From: Schistosoma mansoni
Lineage: Eukaryota; Platyhelminthes; Trematoda; Strigeidida; Schistosomatidae
DNA: 64,000 bases
Direction of reading: 5' to 3'
Assembly: GCF_000237925.1 (NCBI RefSeq)
Contig: NW_017386040.1
Location: forward strand, 785,890 to 849,889
Below, in pieces: positions 45,501-55,718 of this stretch. How positions within the stretch are numbered: position 1 is the stretch's first letter; each line of letters opens with the position of its first letter. Both the position numbers and the translations under genes were made by a program. Under the pieces are notes generated by a model. It worked only from the letters and a program-made list of their open reading frames with translations, was not told the DNA's origin and ran no database searches.

Positions 45501-47143
45501 ATTTTCACACAAAGTTTGATTTATGAAGATCACCTTCAGGCTGCACATTTTATAATTATTCTCTTAAGTAGATGAAATAAGTGCTTAAAAAGATAACGGG
45601 GTACAAAACAATATTGTATTCAGCAGTAACCAGGTTATATCAGTCATTATTTTCGGCCACTTTTCAACAGGACGGTATATTTGAATTTAACTCATTTTGT
45701 TAAGTACCAGAGTCAAGAACTGTGTCTCATCTGTACTGATTCCCAGTACTTTCATTCATCATAGTACTAAATAAACAGAGGTGGATGTTTACTAGCAATA
45801 GAATTGAGAATGCTCGTCTCGTTCTTTTTGGGGCCCGTCAGCTGGATGTATCTACATCCGAGTGAATGATCGCCCCGGGACACGAACCCAGTACCGTCCG
45901 CTTCAAACGCTATGGCGCTACCCACCCTCCACCTATGCTTATAATGCTTGTGACTTAAGGCAATCCGTGCCGGATTCACATATGTCAATGAGAGACTAAT
46001 CAGCTGCAGTTCTAAACGTCAATGAGAAGATGCAAACAACTAATACAAAAATGAATTCGTAATAAACGATTACTTAACTAACTCATTTTGTAGATGACTT
46101 TATGAATTCTGATCATGTGGTCATTATGCAAGAAAGAAAATAGTAAGCCTCACCAGTTCTACTTATTTACTTAAGACTCATTATTAATGGGAAAAGGAGG
46201 AGAAAGATAATATGTTGTCTATTTTTGTGAATTACTATCTGGGTTTGACTAATTCATGGTAAGTGTGAATGTTCCCTTATGAAACTGACATGGACTAGTT
46301 CAAATAATTTTCGGATGGAATATACTGAACAGTTATGTCAATTTTGTTTTTCAACAATGTTTTGCTGGTCCCAACCACCCTTCAAAATAAGACTCAGATT
46401 CAATTCCTAAACGGTCAGATACTGATATTGTGAAAAGCAAGAACTTTTACTTAGATTCCAAATAAATAAGATAGAGTCCTCTCAATCCTAAGTACCTCTA
46501 CTTCAGTGAATAGAACATTTTTTAATTACAACATATTGTCGGTAGTTTCAATGATTGTGGTACTGAAATAAAGTTGATTGAGTTTTTATATTATCATTAA
46601 ATACACTAACAAATTTCTTGTAGTTTAAATCAACCATTTACAAAAAAAAGTTTACACAAACAATGAATATAGAATACGATATTACCTACTAATTGTTTCC
46701 AGTCCTCTAATTAAGTAATAACAACTCAAAGGACATAGTGAGTTTTTAAGACAACAATGTATACAATTTTCGTTGTATATGAGTTTTCCTGCTGAATAAT
46801 AAACTGTTAGAACCTACTACATGCAGAATTGGTGCCTGAACCTTCAATTGACTATATACAGAAAATAAGACAGGCACAAAAGATTACTAGAAAAAAGACC
46901 AACATAATCCACTAATCTTCTGTCTTCAAAGAACAGATTTAAATCTGAAATATCATTTATTATTTTATAACTTTGAATCATTTACATTCCTTTATATTTT
47001 GTATAGGTAAATGTAATGAAGAAGGTGAAGCATGTAGCAAAACATTGGGAACTCGTTGTTGTGGTGAATTATATTGTAAACTATTCAAACCACTTAAAGG
47101 TAGATGTACCAATCCAAAACGTAGACATTCAACAATCTGGTAG
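42507..47143 (+). CDS. Secreted six-cysteine knottin-like peptide, two exons
   Basis: Exon 1 (42507-42564) encodes a signal-peptide-like leader MTGLILIFSLLLILSSN and ends at a GTAAGT donor. Exon 2 (47007-47143) follows the acceptor TATTTTGTATAG. The codon split across the junction makes Gly20 and the phase is consistent. The product has 64 residues. The mature part has six cysteines at 22, 29, 37, 38, 43 and 53: C-X6-C-X7-CC-X4-C-X9-C, the spacing of inhibitor cystine knots (knottins). The fold stabilises small secreted inhibitors, antimicrobial peptides and venom peptides; the target here is unknown. The basic tail contains PKRRH. The 4442-base intron holds only repeats (42.8 and 45.8 kb). 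ATTAAA at 47200-47205 may be the polyadenylation signal. Both exons are below usual ORF thresholds, so the gene could be missed or could be an isolated member of a family. Confidence 0.72.
42767..43069 (-). repeat. SINE-B relative, copy A of a near-identical pair
   Basis: It matches 52096-52390 with roughly nine differences by eye; the first 180 bases look identical. Read on the minus strand it contains the family leader and a decayed tRNA head (GATCTAGAGATT, GATGCCGTCTCAG), and the ribozyme is lost. Confidence 0.8.
44060..44276 (+). CDS. Unidentified open frame inside the knottin intron
   Basis: A frame of about 70 codons ends TAA at 44274-44276. Its last part (RRRSLSELCDDILAQYI) recalls a SOCS-box-like helix, but the match is weak and no upstream exon or ATG is convincing. 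A 27-base echo of its middle, NAMRRR-coding, occurs inverted at about 44410-44440. It may be a decayed exon, a pseudogene or chance. Confidence 0.2.
45785..46045 (-). repeat. Diverged Sm-alpha-like SINE
   Basis: Minus-strand leader, tRNA-like part with GGTTCGTGTCCCGG, and a decayed ribozyme (CTGACGGG, GAGA instead of GAAA) follow the Sm-alpha order. A deletion joins the tRNA head to the CATAGG...TTATAATGC end segment. Confidence 0.65.
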
Positions 47144-47614
47144 ACTACTATGTTTAACCTTTGCTAAAAATATCATTCACCTTGCCAATATGTTGAGCAA
47201 TTAAATTTCGTTAAACAAGAAAAAACTCTGATTTCAATCAATATAAGACTTCTTTGTTCTATTAACCTGTAAGATAGAATCTTAAGCAAAAGATTACTAT
47301 TATCTGCTATAATATTACTAAATTCCATTAGTTAGTCTATATGATTTTATTAAAACTGCTTGGGAATTTAGACCAAACGATAAGTGATGTGTAAAATCCT
47401 GAAATCAAACCACGAGATATGTCTACAAAATACGGTACGATGATTAGTGACAACACAAATAACGGATCTTACAAACTTTGATTTGTAAGGTATAAGGAGT
47501 GTTTACACACATCGAAGTATGATCAAAGAAGTATTTCCCGTAGTAGTTGTGTAAGAATAATTTACAAAGAAATACGATATGTTAAGTAAAAGCCAGTAGG
47601 TGTATTATTCAATA
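47144..47614. other. 3' flank of the knottin gene
   Basis: Nothing recognised beyond the ATTAAA noted for the gene. Confidence 0.4.
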
Positions 47615-47875
47615 TTGATCAGAGGGGGTTTTGTGAAGATTTCAGTATTTTTCAAAGTTGAAATTATGAGTCAATTGAAGCTAGACCACCATCGAAAACC
47701 TGGAAACACTGCTTGACGGCCGTTTCGTCCTATTGTGGGACTCCTCAGCAGTGCGCATCCACGATCCCACACTCACGAGATTCGAACCCAGGACCTACCA
47801 GTCTCGAGCCGGAGCCCTTAACCGATAAACCACCGAGCCGGCATCCAACGGTGTTAATGTCTAACTTCAACCAAT
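47615..47875 (-). repeat. Well-kept SINE-B copy
   Basis: The minus strand reads leader end (GGTTGAAGTTAGACATTAACAC), tRNA-like box A (GCTCGGTGGTTTATCGG), good box B (GGTTCGAATCTCG), the hammerhead, then the tail to CACAAAACCCCCTCTGA. It is the most complete SINE-B head in the window. Confidence 0.8.
47700..47758 (-). ncRNA. SINE-B hammerhead ribozyme
   Basis: The minus-strand core is CTGAGGA (47748-47742), a perfect helix II GTCCCACAATAGGAC, GAAA (47726-47723), helix III CGGCCG and GUC. A three-base insertion after the cleavage site disturbs helix I (GCACTG with CAGTG), which may weaken it. Confidence 0.6.
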
Positions 47876-48129
47876 ATTGGCAATATTCAGTATTGTCAAC
47901 TAACAAACAGAAACGAAGACTATGCACAAAAATTGTGGAAACTGTCGCAAACAACCAAAGTCCTAATGAAAATATAAGAAACGAAGATAACTGCTCAAAA
48001 TGTTAAGGGAATACAGTTACAATAATAAATGGATTGAGTTTAAACACTGTTATGACTTATGGCCCTGTCAAATATCACGTGATAAAACCCTCAATCAGAA
48101 TATCAGTTTCTGTGACTTTGTCCCTAAAA

Positions 48130-48560
48130 TGATTGATGACACGTCAACCAGCACTAGTAGCCTTGAGTCAACTCTAAATCCTTAGTCGTCCTCCATACAG
48201 TATTTTCTCTCCTCGCCCTACCTGTTGAGATCAGAACAATAATCTCCATCTACTATCGGAATAATACATTCCAGACACGTAGTTTATATACAAGCAAACC
48301 ACACCACACTATAAAATGAAAAACCATAAATTATACAATATCAGGCCAAAAGTGTCTGTGATTAGGGGAGAGTGAATAACAGATTGTCAATAAATTAATT
48401 ATGTTAAGTCGTATAATAGTAGCCAATAGGCTAAATGAAAGCTTATGATAAAAGGAATATGAAAATATATGATATAGTTGCTTAATAACTATACAATAGG
48501 GATACACGCACGTAACAACAATCCATAAATAATTCCTGGAAGTTTTCATTCATCTAATCA
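48130..48560. repeat. Dispersed unclassified repeat, copy 2
   Basis: Partner of 39890-40290. It also carries the ACCACACCAC word that ends the inverted arms at 35.6 and 37.7 kb, linking these repeats into one broad family. Confidence 0.6.
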
Positions 48561-48689
48561 TAGGATATAACAAATACTTCGAATCACCACACAACAACCT
48601 ATGCCGAAAAATGATTGGATAATTCACTAGTCACTGAATATTTGTAAGTAATATAATAAGTGAGACTATAATTTATGAGCAATACCTAA

Positions 48690-48775
48690 GGCACAACCAG
48701 CTGAGTCCCAAATAGGATGAAACGCGCGTCCTGGATTCCACTGCTAGCCACTATCCATCTTCGCCTATAATAACT
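48690..48775 (+). repeat. Sm-alpha-like ribozyme-end fragment
   Basis: Only the ribozyme and 3' part are present. The CUGANGA box has lost three bases (CTGAGTCCC), and GAAA, CGCGCG and the cleavage region are kept. Inactive. Confidence 0.7.
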
Positions 48776-49829
48776 AAGTGGTCTTGAAAAATTTCAATCG
48801 CTAGAGTAAAAGTAGGGTCATGGATTAGTTTGAAGTATTAAGATCAGACAAAATTTAGGGGTTAGGGTAAGAGTTTTCATCGAGGACTGATATGATCTAT
48901 AATGTCGAAACTCTGTTAAGCCATGTTAAATCTGATTGGTTCATCCATAAACTATAGTCCTACCATATAATTAACAAACGAATGGGACCAAATAAGAGGA
49001 AGTAGTGAAAAGAGGTGCAAACAGAATTTACATATATTTTCTTTTAAATATCGTTTTAATTCAGTAGCTAGTCATTATTGAGTATTTTCTATCCGAGTCA
49101 TTTAAACTAATTAAGCAGCTAATTTTCGAGCGTTATCCTCAAGTTTTAAAAACTACACTCAAATATACCGAATAAGTTAGACTAATATAATAAAAAATCC
49201 ACAAGATTATCATGCCCATAATACTAATCTGAATCTATTGGTGTATGTTATAAAACCTTATAATTTTGTTATCAGGTGGTGCTGGATAAGATCAATGAAA
49301 ACACTCACTAGTTGTACTACACACTACAGACTGTCAACTTGATTGTGGGAAGAGAGCAAGCGACTACGAAAAATACAAACAACCATGTATCTTAAAAGGT
49401 TATTACTACTGAAAGAGTTATATGTATTGTAGTTAAAACATAAAGTACAGCGCAAAACAAATTAGTGCACTACATTCAAGGTCACACTGTGAGTAAACCA
49501 TTCATCTCCGTTGATTCAGAAATACTTGGAAATGCGTGTCCATACAACTATTGATGAGTGATTACTCCGCCAAGTGTTAAAATTCAAACAACTCGATCTA
49601 ATCGCATCCTAAGTAAACAGTTACGTGTCCACTATCAGCTCTAATAGTTAACTTAATGTATAAAGTAACTATTAAGTATGTTAGTGAGTGGTTTTATATG
49701 GCATATAAGATTAATTCAAGAAATTCCTTGGAATTATTAAATAATTCCACCACTGTTGATCTAGCTTCTGTCAAATATTAAATCAAAGATGGATACATAC
49801 AAAGAATTGTATTAATATAAATAAGCAAA
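48776..49829. other. Intergenic with an old repeat
   Basis: 48790-48975 shares words (GTTTTCATC, AAATCTGATTGGTTC-TC-ATAAA-TATA) with 43540-43770 in the knottin intron, suggesting one more diverged repeat family. The rest is unassigned. Confidence 0.35.
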
Positions 49830-49841
49830 ACAAGGATGGAA

Positions 49842-51556
49842 CTTACTTACTTACGCCTGTTACCCCTCATGGAGAAGCATAGGCCGCTCACCAGCATTCT
49901 CCATCCAACTCTGTCCTGGGAAATCCTTTCCAGTTCCTTCTATTTGCTATTCATCCTTTTCATGCCTGCTTCCAATTCCCGGTGCAGTGTGTTCTTCGGT
50001 CCATTTTATTCCGTGCTTTTCAGATGTCCAGTCAATCACCAGAAGAAAGAGGAAGGGGGAGAGTAGACAGCCTTGTCCGACTCCGGTCCTTACTTGAAAT
50101 GTATCTGTTAGATGTCTTCCATGCACCACTTTGCACTGTAGTCTGTCGTATGAGTTCTGGATAATGTTGACAATCTTCTCAGGAACCCCATATTATCGGA
50201 GAAGTTTCCATAATGTTCTCCTATCCATACTGTCAAACGCCTTCTCATAGTCAAACAAGGTGATATATAGTGACGAGTTCCACTCAACTGATTGTTCAAC
50301 AATGATCCGTAGTGTTGCAATTTGGTCTGTGCACGACTGATCCTCACGGAATCCAGCCCGCCGATCTCGAAATAGGGCGTCTACTGAATCTCCCATGCGA
50401 TCCAGCAACATTCTGTTGAAAACCTTTCCTCGTATCGATAGTAGTGTGACTCCTCTCTAGTTCTCACATTTGCTCAGATCTCTTTTTTAGGAATCTTGAT
50501 GAGGTATCCAACTTTCTAGTCTGTCGGCACTTGTTCCTCCTCACAAATCTTCCCGAATAGGTGAAGCATGTTTGCAGCTACTTCAATGTCCGACTTTATT
50601 GCTTCGGCTGATATATTGTCAGGTCCTGCTGCTTTCCCATTCTTGATTTGTCTGATGGCCATTCTGATTCCATCTGTCGTTGGTGGTTTGACATGTATAG
50701 AAATGTCTGTGTATTCTGCTTCGATGTCCGGTGTGTTCAGTAAGATTGGTCTATTCAAGAGTTCCTCAAAATTTTACACCCAACTTTTCCTCTGTTCTTG
50801 AACCTCGGTGATTTTCTTGCCTTGTTTGTCCTTGGCCGGTCTCTTTGGTTTACCATGTCTCCCTATCAGTTTCTTCGTCGTATCATAGTTGTTTCATATT
50901 CCCTTCCCTTGCAGTCTTTTCCGCTGTCGTCGCTAGCTCTTCCACATATTTCTGCTTGTTAGATCTATTGCTCCTCTTCACTTTCTTGTTTACTTCTGTG
51001 TATTTGGCCTATGCCTTGACTTTTTCTGTCCTTGTTCGACTGTTGTTAATTGCTGTCTTTTCGTTCTTCCTTTCTTCAATCTTGTCCAGGGTTTCGATGA
51101 AAATTCATCCCTTATGATGATGCTTTTTGAAGCCTAGCACCTCCTGACATGTTAAAGTTTGTGCTTCTTTGATCCTTTTCCAGTCCTCCTCCGTAGTAGT
51201 TCCTTCATCTTTTAGTAGACCCTGTAAGACTTGGAACCTGTTGTTGAGAGTTATCTTGAATCAGTTAAATTTGTTAGTATCTGGAAGGAAGGCTGTATTG
51301 CACCTTTGTAATGCTGTTTGTCCAGTTGTTATTGGCCTCGTGACTTCCGAAGAATCTCGGCTTTCATCATGAGGCGTCATAATTCTCCCTTCAACTCCCA
51401 GGGCAGATTTTAAATGGTCCAATTTGTTTATTCTGGTTGGCGATTTTTTAGCAATGTTATTTTCCACGGGATGGGGTTGCTAACCCCATGCCTCACCCTC
51501 CGCCATTAACCGGGCTTGGGAGCGGTGGTAACCCCAGAAGAGCTACAGGCGGAGTT
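49842..51556 (-). mobile_element. SR2-like LINE with two internal deletions
   Basis: It has both ends of the family: a GTAAGTAAGT-type 3' tail at 49842-49855 and the 5' end CTACAGGCGG near 51545. Compared with the full-length copy it lacks most of the C-terminal RT/tail coding part (junction near 50015) and almost the whole endonuclease (junction near 51310). The remaining RT frame is broken in several places. It is flanked by ACAAGGATGGAA (49830-49841) and ACAAGGCTGAAA (51557-51568), a probable 12-base duplication with two mismatches. Confidence 0.8.
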
Positions 51557-51568
51557 ACAAGGCTGAAA

Positions 51569-52095
51569 GGAAGATTATTATTACTATTATTAAAAGTTTT
51601 TGAACACAAGACAATCAGACAGACATGCATCAACCGGATACATGTGAAATTTACATAAAATGCGATGTCACAGATGACATCACTTCATTAAAACACAAAT
51701 ATTGCATATAATATCTATTTTTAAAAATGAAACCCAAAACAATAAAAAATCTACAGTTGAAATATCATGTTTTACAAGTAAAACTTTCGATTCAAAAATC
51801 TCAATAAATCACTACAATAAAAGAAGTTTCAAAAATATCCAGCACATCAGTAATCACTATACGATTAATCCAATCAGAATTTTTTTACAAAATAGATACT
51901 TGAGCGTAGAATACTGTTACCTAGAAATTTTTACCAGGTTTAAAACAATAAATAATGATCAAGGCAAAAGCGAAAGCATCTCTTGAAAATTACAGCGTAA
52001 GAATATAGCATTATTTTTAAAATAAAATAATGTACACAGTTTCTAGATCTCGAAATTTTCTTCGTTAGACCACCACTCAAAACCAGGACGCACTG
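51569..52095. other. Spacer, nothing recognised
   Basis: AT-rich. The plus-strand frame at 51702-51986 looks like chance. Confidence 0.4.
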
Positions 52096-52390
52096 AATAA
52101 CCAATTCGTGTAGTATGAAACTCATCATAAGTACTCAGAAACGACCCTACTACAAGGAATACGATCTATGATCTCTCATCTTATGCTAACATATAATCTC
52201 TAGATCACTGAGACGGCATCCAGTCGTGTTATTGTCTAGCTTCAGTCAATTCATGAAATCGCACAACCCTCATTCATTGACTTCAGTGGATAACTGTCTC
52301 ATACTCGACATAGTTGAACTCCACTGGTTGCAGTTTCTTCGTAGGATTTAGGGAATTTCAGCTTGGAGCCAGTCGCTAATGAGTATATTA
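52096..52390 (-). repeat. SINE-B relative, copy B of a near-identical pair
   Basis: See 42767-43069, which has the same orientation 9.3 kb away. The SINE-B tail words AGACCACCA and GACGCACTGAAT precede it at 52068-52095. Confidence 0.8.
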
Positions 52391-52513
52391 TTTTTTTATC
52401 AGTATAAAGTGTGGTGGAAATTATAGGATTTTTATAGTTTTTGGATCCCAAACTGAAAAATATTTTCAATGTTGAAGTGATTAATACGTGATATTGAAGT
52501 GAATAGGTTTATA

Positions 52514-55500
52514 CTTACTTACTTACTTACGCCTGTTACTCCCAATGGAGCATAGGCCGCCGACCAGCTTTCTCCAACCCACTCTGTCCTGGGCCTTCTT
52601 TTCTAGTTCTATCCAATTCTTGTTCATTCTTCTCATGTCTGTCTCTATTTCTCGGCGTAATGTGTTCTTTGGTCTTCCTCTTCTCCTTTGACCTTCAGGA
52701 TTCCATGTGAGGGCTTGTCTTGTGACACAATTGGGTGATTTCCTCAAAGTGTGCCCAATCCACTTCCAGCGCTTCTTCCTGATTTCTTCCTCCGCTGGAA
52801 TCTGGTTTGTTGTCTCCCACAGTAACTTGTTGCTGATAGTGTCTGGCCATCGGATCCGAAGTATCTTGCGTAGACAGCTGTTAATAAACACTTGTATCTT
52901 CTGGATAATGGCTTTCGTAGTTCTCCACGTCTCCGCCCCATACAGTAGAACTGTCTTGACATTTGTATTGAAAATTCTAACCTTGGTGTTGGTTGACAAT
53001 TGTTTTGAGCTCCAGATGTTTTTCAGCTGTAGGTATGCTGCTCTTGCTTTGCCGATCCGCGCCCTCACATCTGCATCTGATCCACCGTGTTCATCAATGA
53101 TGCTGCCCAGATATGTAAAGATTTCCACATCCTCCAAAGCTTCTCCGTCAAGTGTAATTGGATTGGTGCATATTGTATTGTATCGGAGAGTCTTGCTTTT
53201 CCCTTTGTTTATATTGAGACCTACTGCTGCTGAGGCTGCTGCTACACTGGTCGTTTTCTCCTGCATTTGTTGTTGCGTTTGTGATAGAAGAGCCAGATCA
53301 TCCGCGAAGTCTAAATCGTCAAGCTGCATCCTGCCTGTCCACTGTATCCCGTGCATTCCTCCAGATGTTGACGTCTTCATAATCCAGTCGATCACCAGGA
53401 GAAAGAGAAAGGGTGAGAGTAGGCAACCTTGCCTAACACCGGTCTTTACCTCGAACGAGTCGGTGAGTTGTCCTCCGTGGACGATTTGGCAGTTTAGTCC
53501 ATCATAGGAGTTCCGTATGATGTTGACTATCTTCTCAGGCACGCCGTAGTGTCGAAGAAGCTTCCATAGTGTCGTCCTGTCCACGCTATCAAATGCCTTC
53601 TCGTAGTCGATGAAGTTGATGTACAGTGATGAATTCCATTCGATTGATTGTTCCACAATGATACGTAGAGTTGCGATTTGATCTGTGCACGATCTATCCT
53701 TACGAAATCCAGCTTGTTGATCTCGAAGTTGAGCGTCCACGGAATCCTTCATCCTGTTTAACAATACTCTGTTGAAGACTTTTCCTGGTATTGAGAGGAG
53801 AGTGATGCCCCTGTAGTTGTCGCACTTGCTCAGATCGCCTTTCTTTGGTATCTTGATGAGAAGTCCTTCTTTCCAGTCTGTTGGTACATGTTCTTCGTCC
53901 CAAATCTTACTGAAGAGGATGTGGAGTATCTTGGCAGTTGCTGTTACATTTGCTTTCAGTGCCTCTGCCGGGATGTTGTCTGGTCCCGCTGCTTTGCCAC
54001 TCTTGATTTGTCTAATGGCCATGCTGATCTCTTCAATTGTTGGTGGGCCAATATCGATTGGGAGGTCTGTGGGTGCTGCTTCGATGTTGGGTGAGTTCAG
54101 TGGAGCTGGTCGACTCAAGAGTTCCTTGAAGTGTTCTACCCACCTGTTTCGTTGTTCTTCAATATCGTTGATTACTTTGCCTTCCTTGTTTTTCACTGGT
54201 CTTTCTGGTTGACGGTAATTTCCAGCAAGTTTCTTTGTTGTATCATACAGTTGTCTCATGTTTCCCTCTCTTGCAGCCTTTTCCGCTGTCATCGCTAAAT
54301 CTTCCACATATTTACGTTTGTCGGTCCTGATGCTCCTCTTCACTTGCTTGTTTGCCTCTGTGTATTCGGCTTGTGCCTTGGCTTTTTCTGCTCTTGTTCG
54401 GCTGATATTGATTGCTACCTTCTTGTTCCTCCTTGCTTCAATTTTATCCAGTGTACCAACAGTGATCCATTCCTTGTGATGGTGCTTCTTTTGGCCCAGA
54501 ACCTCCTGACATGTTGAAACGATTGCCTCCTTGATACCTTTCCAGCTGCTCTCTATGGTGGTTCCCTCTCCATTGAGTAGGTCATGAAAGGCCTCGAACC
54601 TGTTGCTGAGGGCTATGTTAAATTCGTTGAGTTTGTCAGCATCTCGAAGAAAGGCCGTGTTAAACTTTTGTGATGTTGTCCGCGCCATTGTCCAGTGCTT
54701 CTTGAGTTTTAGTTTCATCTTGGCGACCAGCAAATGGTGATCGGATGCTATATCAGCTCCTCTTCTGGTTCTCACATCCTCCATCGTCCTCCTGAACTTT
54801 TTGTTGATGCAGACATGGTCGATTTGATTTTGTGTAGTGTGATCCGGTGAAATCCAAGTGGCTTTGTGTATGTTTTTGTGTGGGAATATGGTGCCACCTA
54901 TGACCAGTTTATTGAAGGCACATAGGTTTGCAAATCTCTCACCGTTTTCGTTCCTTCCTCCCAGTCCATGTTGTCCCATGACGTCTTCGTATCCAGTGTT
55001 GTCCTTTCCAACCTTGGCATTGAAATCTCCCATTAGAATGGTCAGGTCCTTGGTTGGGCACTTCTCGAAGATTGACTGCAGCCTATCGTAGAATTGGTTT
55101 TTAGCGTCTTCATCGTAGTCGTTGGTCGGCGCATAGCATTGGATGATGTTCATTGTAATGCCCTCTCTCTTTGTTTTGAAGGAGGCTTTGATGATCCTCG
55201 GTCCATGAGATTCCCATCCTATAAGTGCATTTTGTGCTTTTCTAGACAGCATCAGTGCCACTCCTTGTGTATGTGGGGCATTTTCTTCTTCATGACCGGA
55301 GTATAACAGAAGTTCTCCTGAAGACAGTCGTTGTTGTCCAACCTGCGTCCAATGTGTTTCACTGATTCCAAGCACTTCCAGGTTGTATTTCCTCATTTCC
55401 GCAGAAATTTGAAAGACTCTGCCGGTCTCCCACATTGTCCGGACATTCCATGTACCTATAAAAATTGTCGCTCTGGTTGTAAGAAGGTGCATCGGCCTCA

Positions 55501-55711
55501 TGACTTCCGAAGGAACTCGGCTTTCATCATGAGACGTCATTTTTCCTTCTACTCCCAGGGCAGAGTTTGAATGGTTTGAATGATTTTTTCTGGTTAGCGT
55601 TTTTTTAGCGAGTTGATTTTCTACGGGATGGGGTCGCTAACCCCATGCCCAACCCTCCTCCTTTACCCGGGCTTGGGACCGGCAGTAGCCCCTGGAGGAG
55701 CTACAGGCGGA
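52514..55711 (-). mobile_element. Full-length SR2-like LINE (RTE clade)
   Basis: Minus-strand element of about 3.2 kb with a roughly 170-base 5' leader (5' end CTACAGGCGG near 55710), one long frame and a 3' tail of GTAA repeats (52514-52530) typical of RTE elements. Short direct repeats GTTTATA (52507-52513 and 55712-55718) may be the target duplication, though they overlap the element's end. The intact frame suggests a young copy. Confidence 0.88.
52523..55540 (-). CDS. LINE polyprotein: AP endonuclease and reverse transcriptase
   Basis: A 1005-residue frame. An apurinic-type endonuclease occupies about residues 25-275: GTWNVRTM (29-36), catalytic-type Glu in SETHW (59-63), GDFN (171-174), SDHH (266-269). 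A linker rich in charged residues follows (about 350-470). The reverse transcriptase (about 500-780) shows GKAAGPDNI (515-523), [10 protein letters not shown] (645-654), RQGCLLSP (703-710) and the FADD catalytic box (745-748). The C-terminus is basic ([13 protein letters not shown]). EN and RT carry out target-primed reverse transcription. The stop TAA lies inside the first tail repeat. No RNase H or zinc knuckle is seen, as expected for RTE/SR2. All key residues I can check are present. Confidence 0.92.
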   Translation of the reverse strand: MTSHDESRVPSEVMRPMHLLTTRATIFIGTWNVRTMWETGRVFQISAEMRKYNLEVLGISETHWTQVGQQRLSSGELLLYSGHEEENAPHTQGVALMLSRKAQNALIGWESHGPRIIKASFKTKREGITMNIIQCYAPTNDYDEDAKNQFYDRLQSIFEKCPTKDLTILMGDFNAKVGKDNTGYEDVMGQHGLGGRNENGERFANLCAFNKLVIGGTIFPHKNIHKATWISPDHTTQNQIDHVCINKKFRRTMEDVRTRRGADIASDHHLLVAKMKLKLKKHWTMARTTSQKFNTAFLRDADKLNEFNIALSNRFEAFHDLLNGEGTTIESSWKGIKEAIVSTCQEVLGQKKHHHKEWITVGTLDKIEARRNKKVAINISRTRAEKAKAQAEYTEANKQVKRSIRTDKRKYVEDLAMTAEKAAREGNMRQLYDTTKKLAGNYRQPERPVKNKEGKVINDIEEQRNRWVEHFKELLSRPAPLNSPNIEAAPTDLPIDIGPPTIEEISMAIRQIKSGKAAGPDNIPAEALKANVTATAKILHILFSKIWDEEHVPTDWKEGLLIKIPKKGDLSKCDNYRGITLLSIPGKVFNRVLLNRMKDSVDAQLRDQQAGFRKDRSCTDQIATLRIIVEQSIEWNSSLYINFIDYEKAFDSVDRTTLWKLLRHYGVPEKIVNIIRNSYDGLNCQIVHGGQLTDSFEVKTGVRQGCLLSPFLFLLVIDWIMKTSTSGGMHGIQWTGRMQLDDLDFADDLALLSQTQQQMQEKTTSVAAASAAVGLNINKGKSKTLRYNTICTNPITLDGEALEDVEIFTYLGSIIDEHGGSDADVRARIGKARAAYLQLKNIWSSKQLSTNTKVRIFNTNVKTVLLYGAETWRTTKAIIQKIQVFINSCLRKILRIRWPDTISNKLLWETTNQIPAEEEIRKKRWKWIGHTLRKSPNCVTRQALTWNPEGQRRRGRPKNTLRREIETDMRRMNKNWIELEKKAQDRVGWRKLVGGLCSIGSNRRK

Positions 55712-55718
55712 GTTTATA

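Noticed and set aside
47016-47204. 62-codon frame on the plus strand overlapping knottin exon 2
   Set aside because: It is in another frame than the cysteine-patterned exon, has no leader and no domain, and is a shadow of the real exon.
49836-50164. Small plus- and minus-strand frames near 50 kb
   Set aside because: They are pieces of the degenerate SR2-like LINE copy or its antisense.
52707-53507. 266-codon plus-strand frame
   Set aside because: It lies antisense to the LINE reverse-transcriptase frame and is a shadow. The same holds for the other frames within 52.5-55.6 kb.
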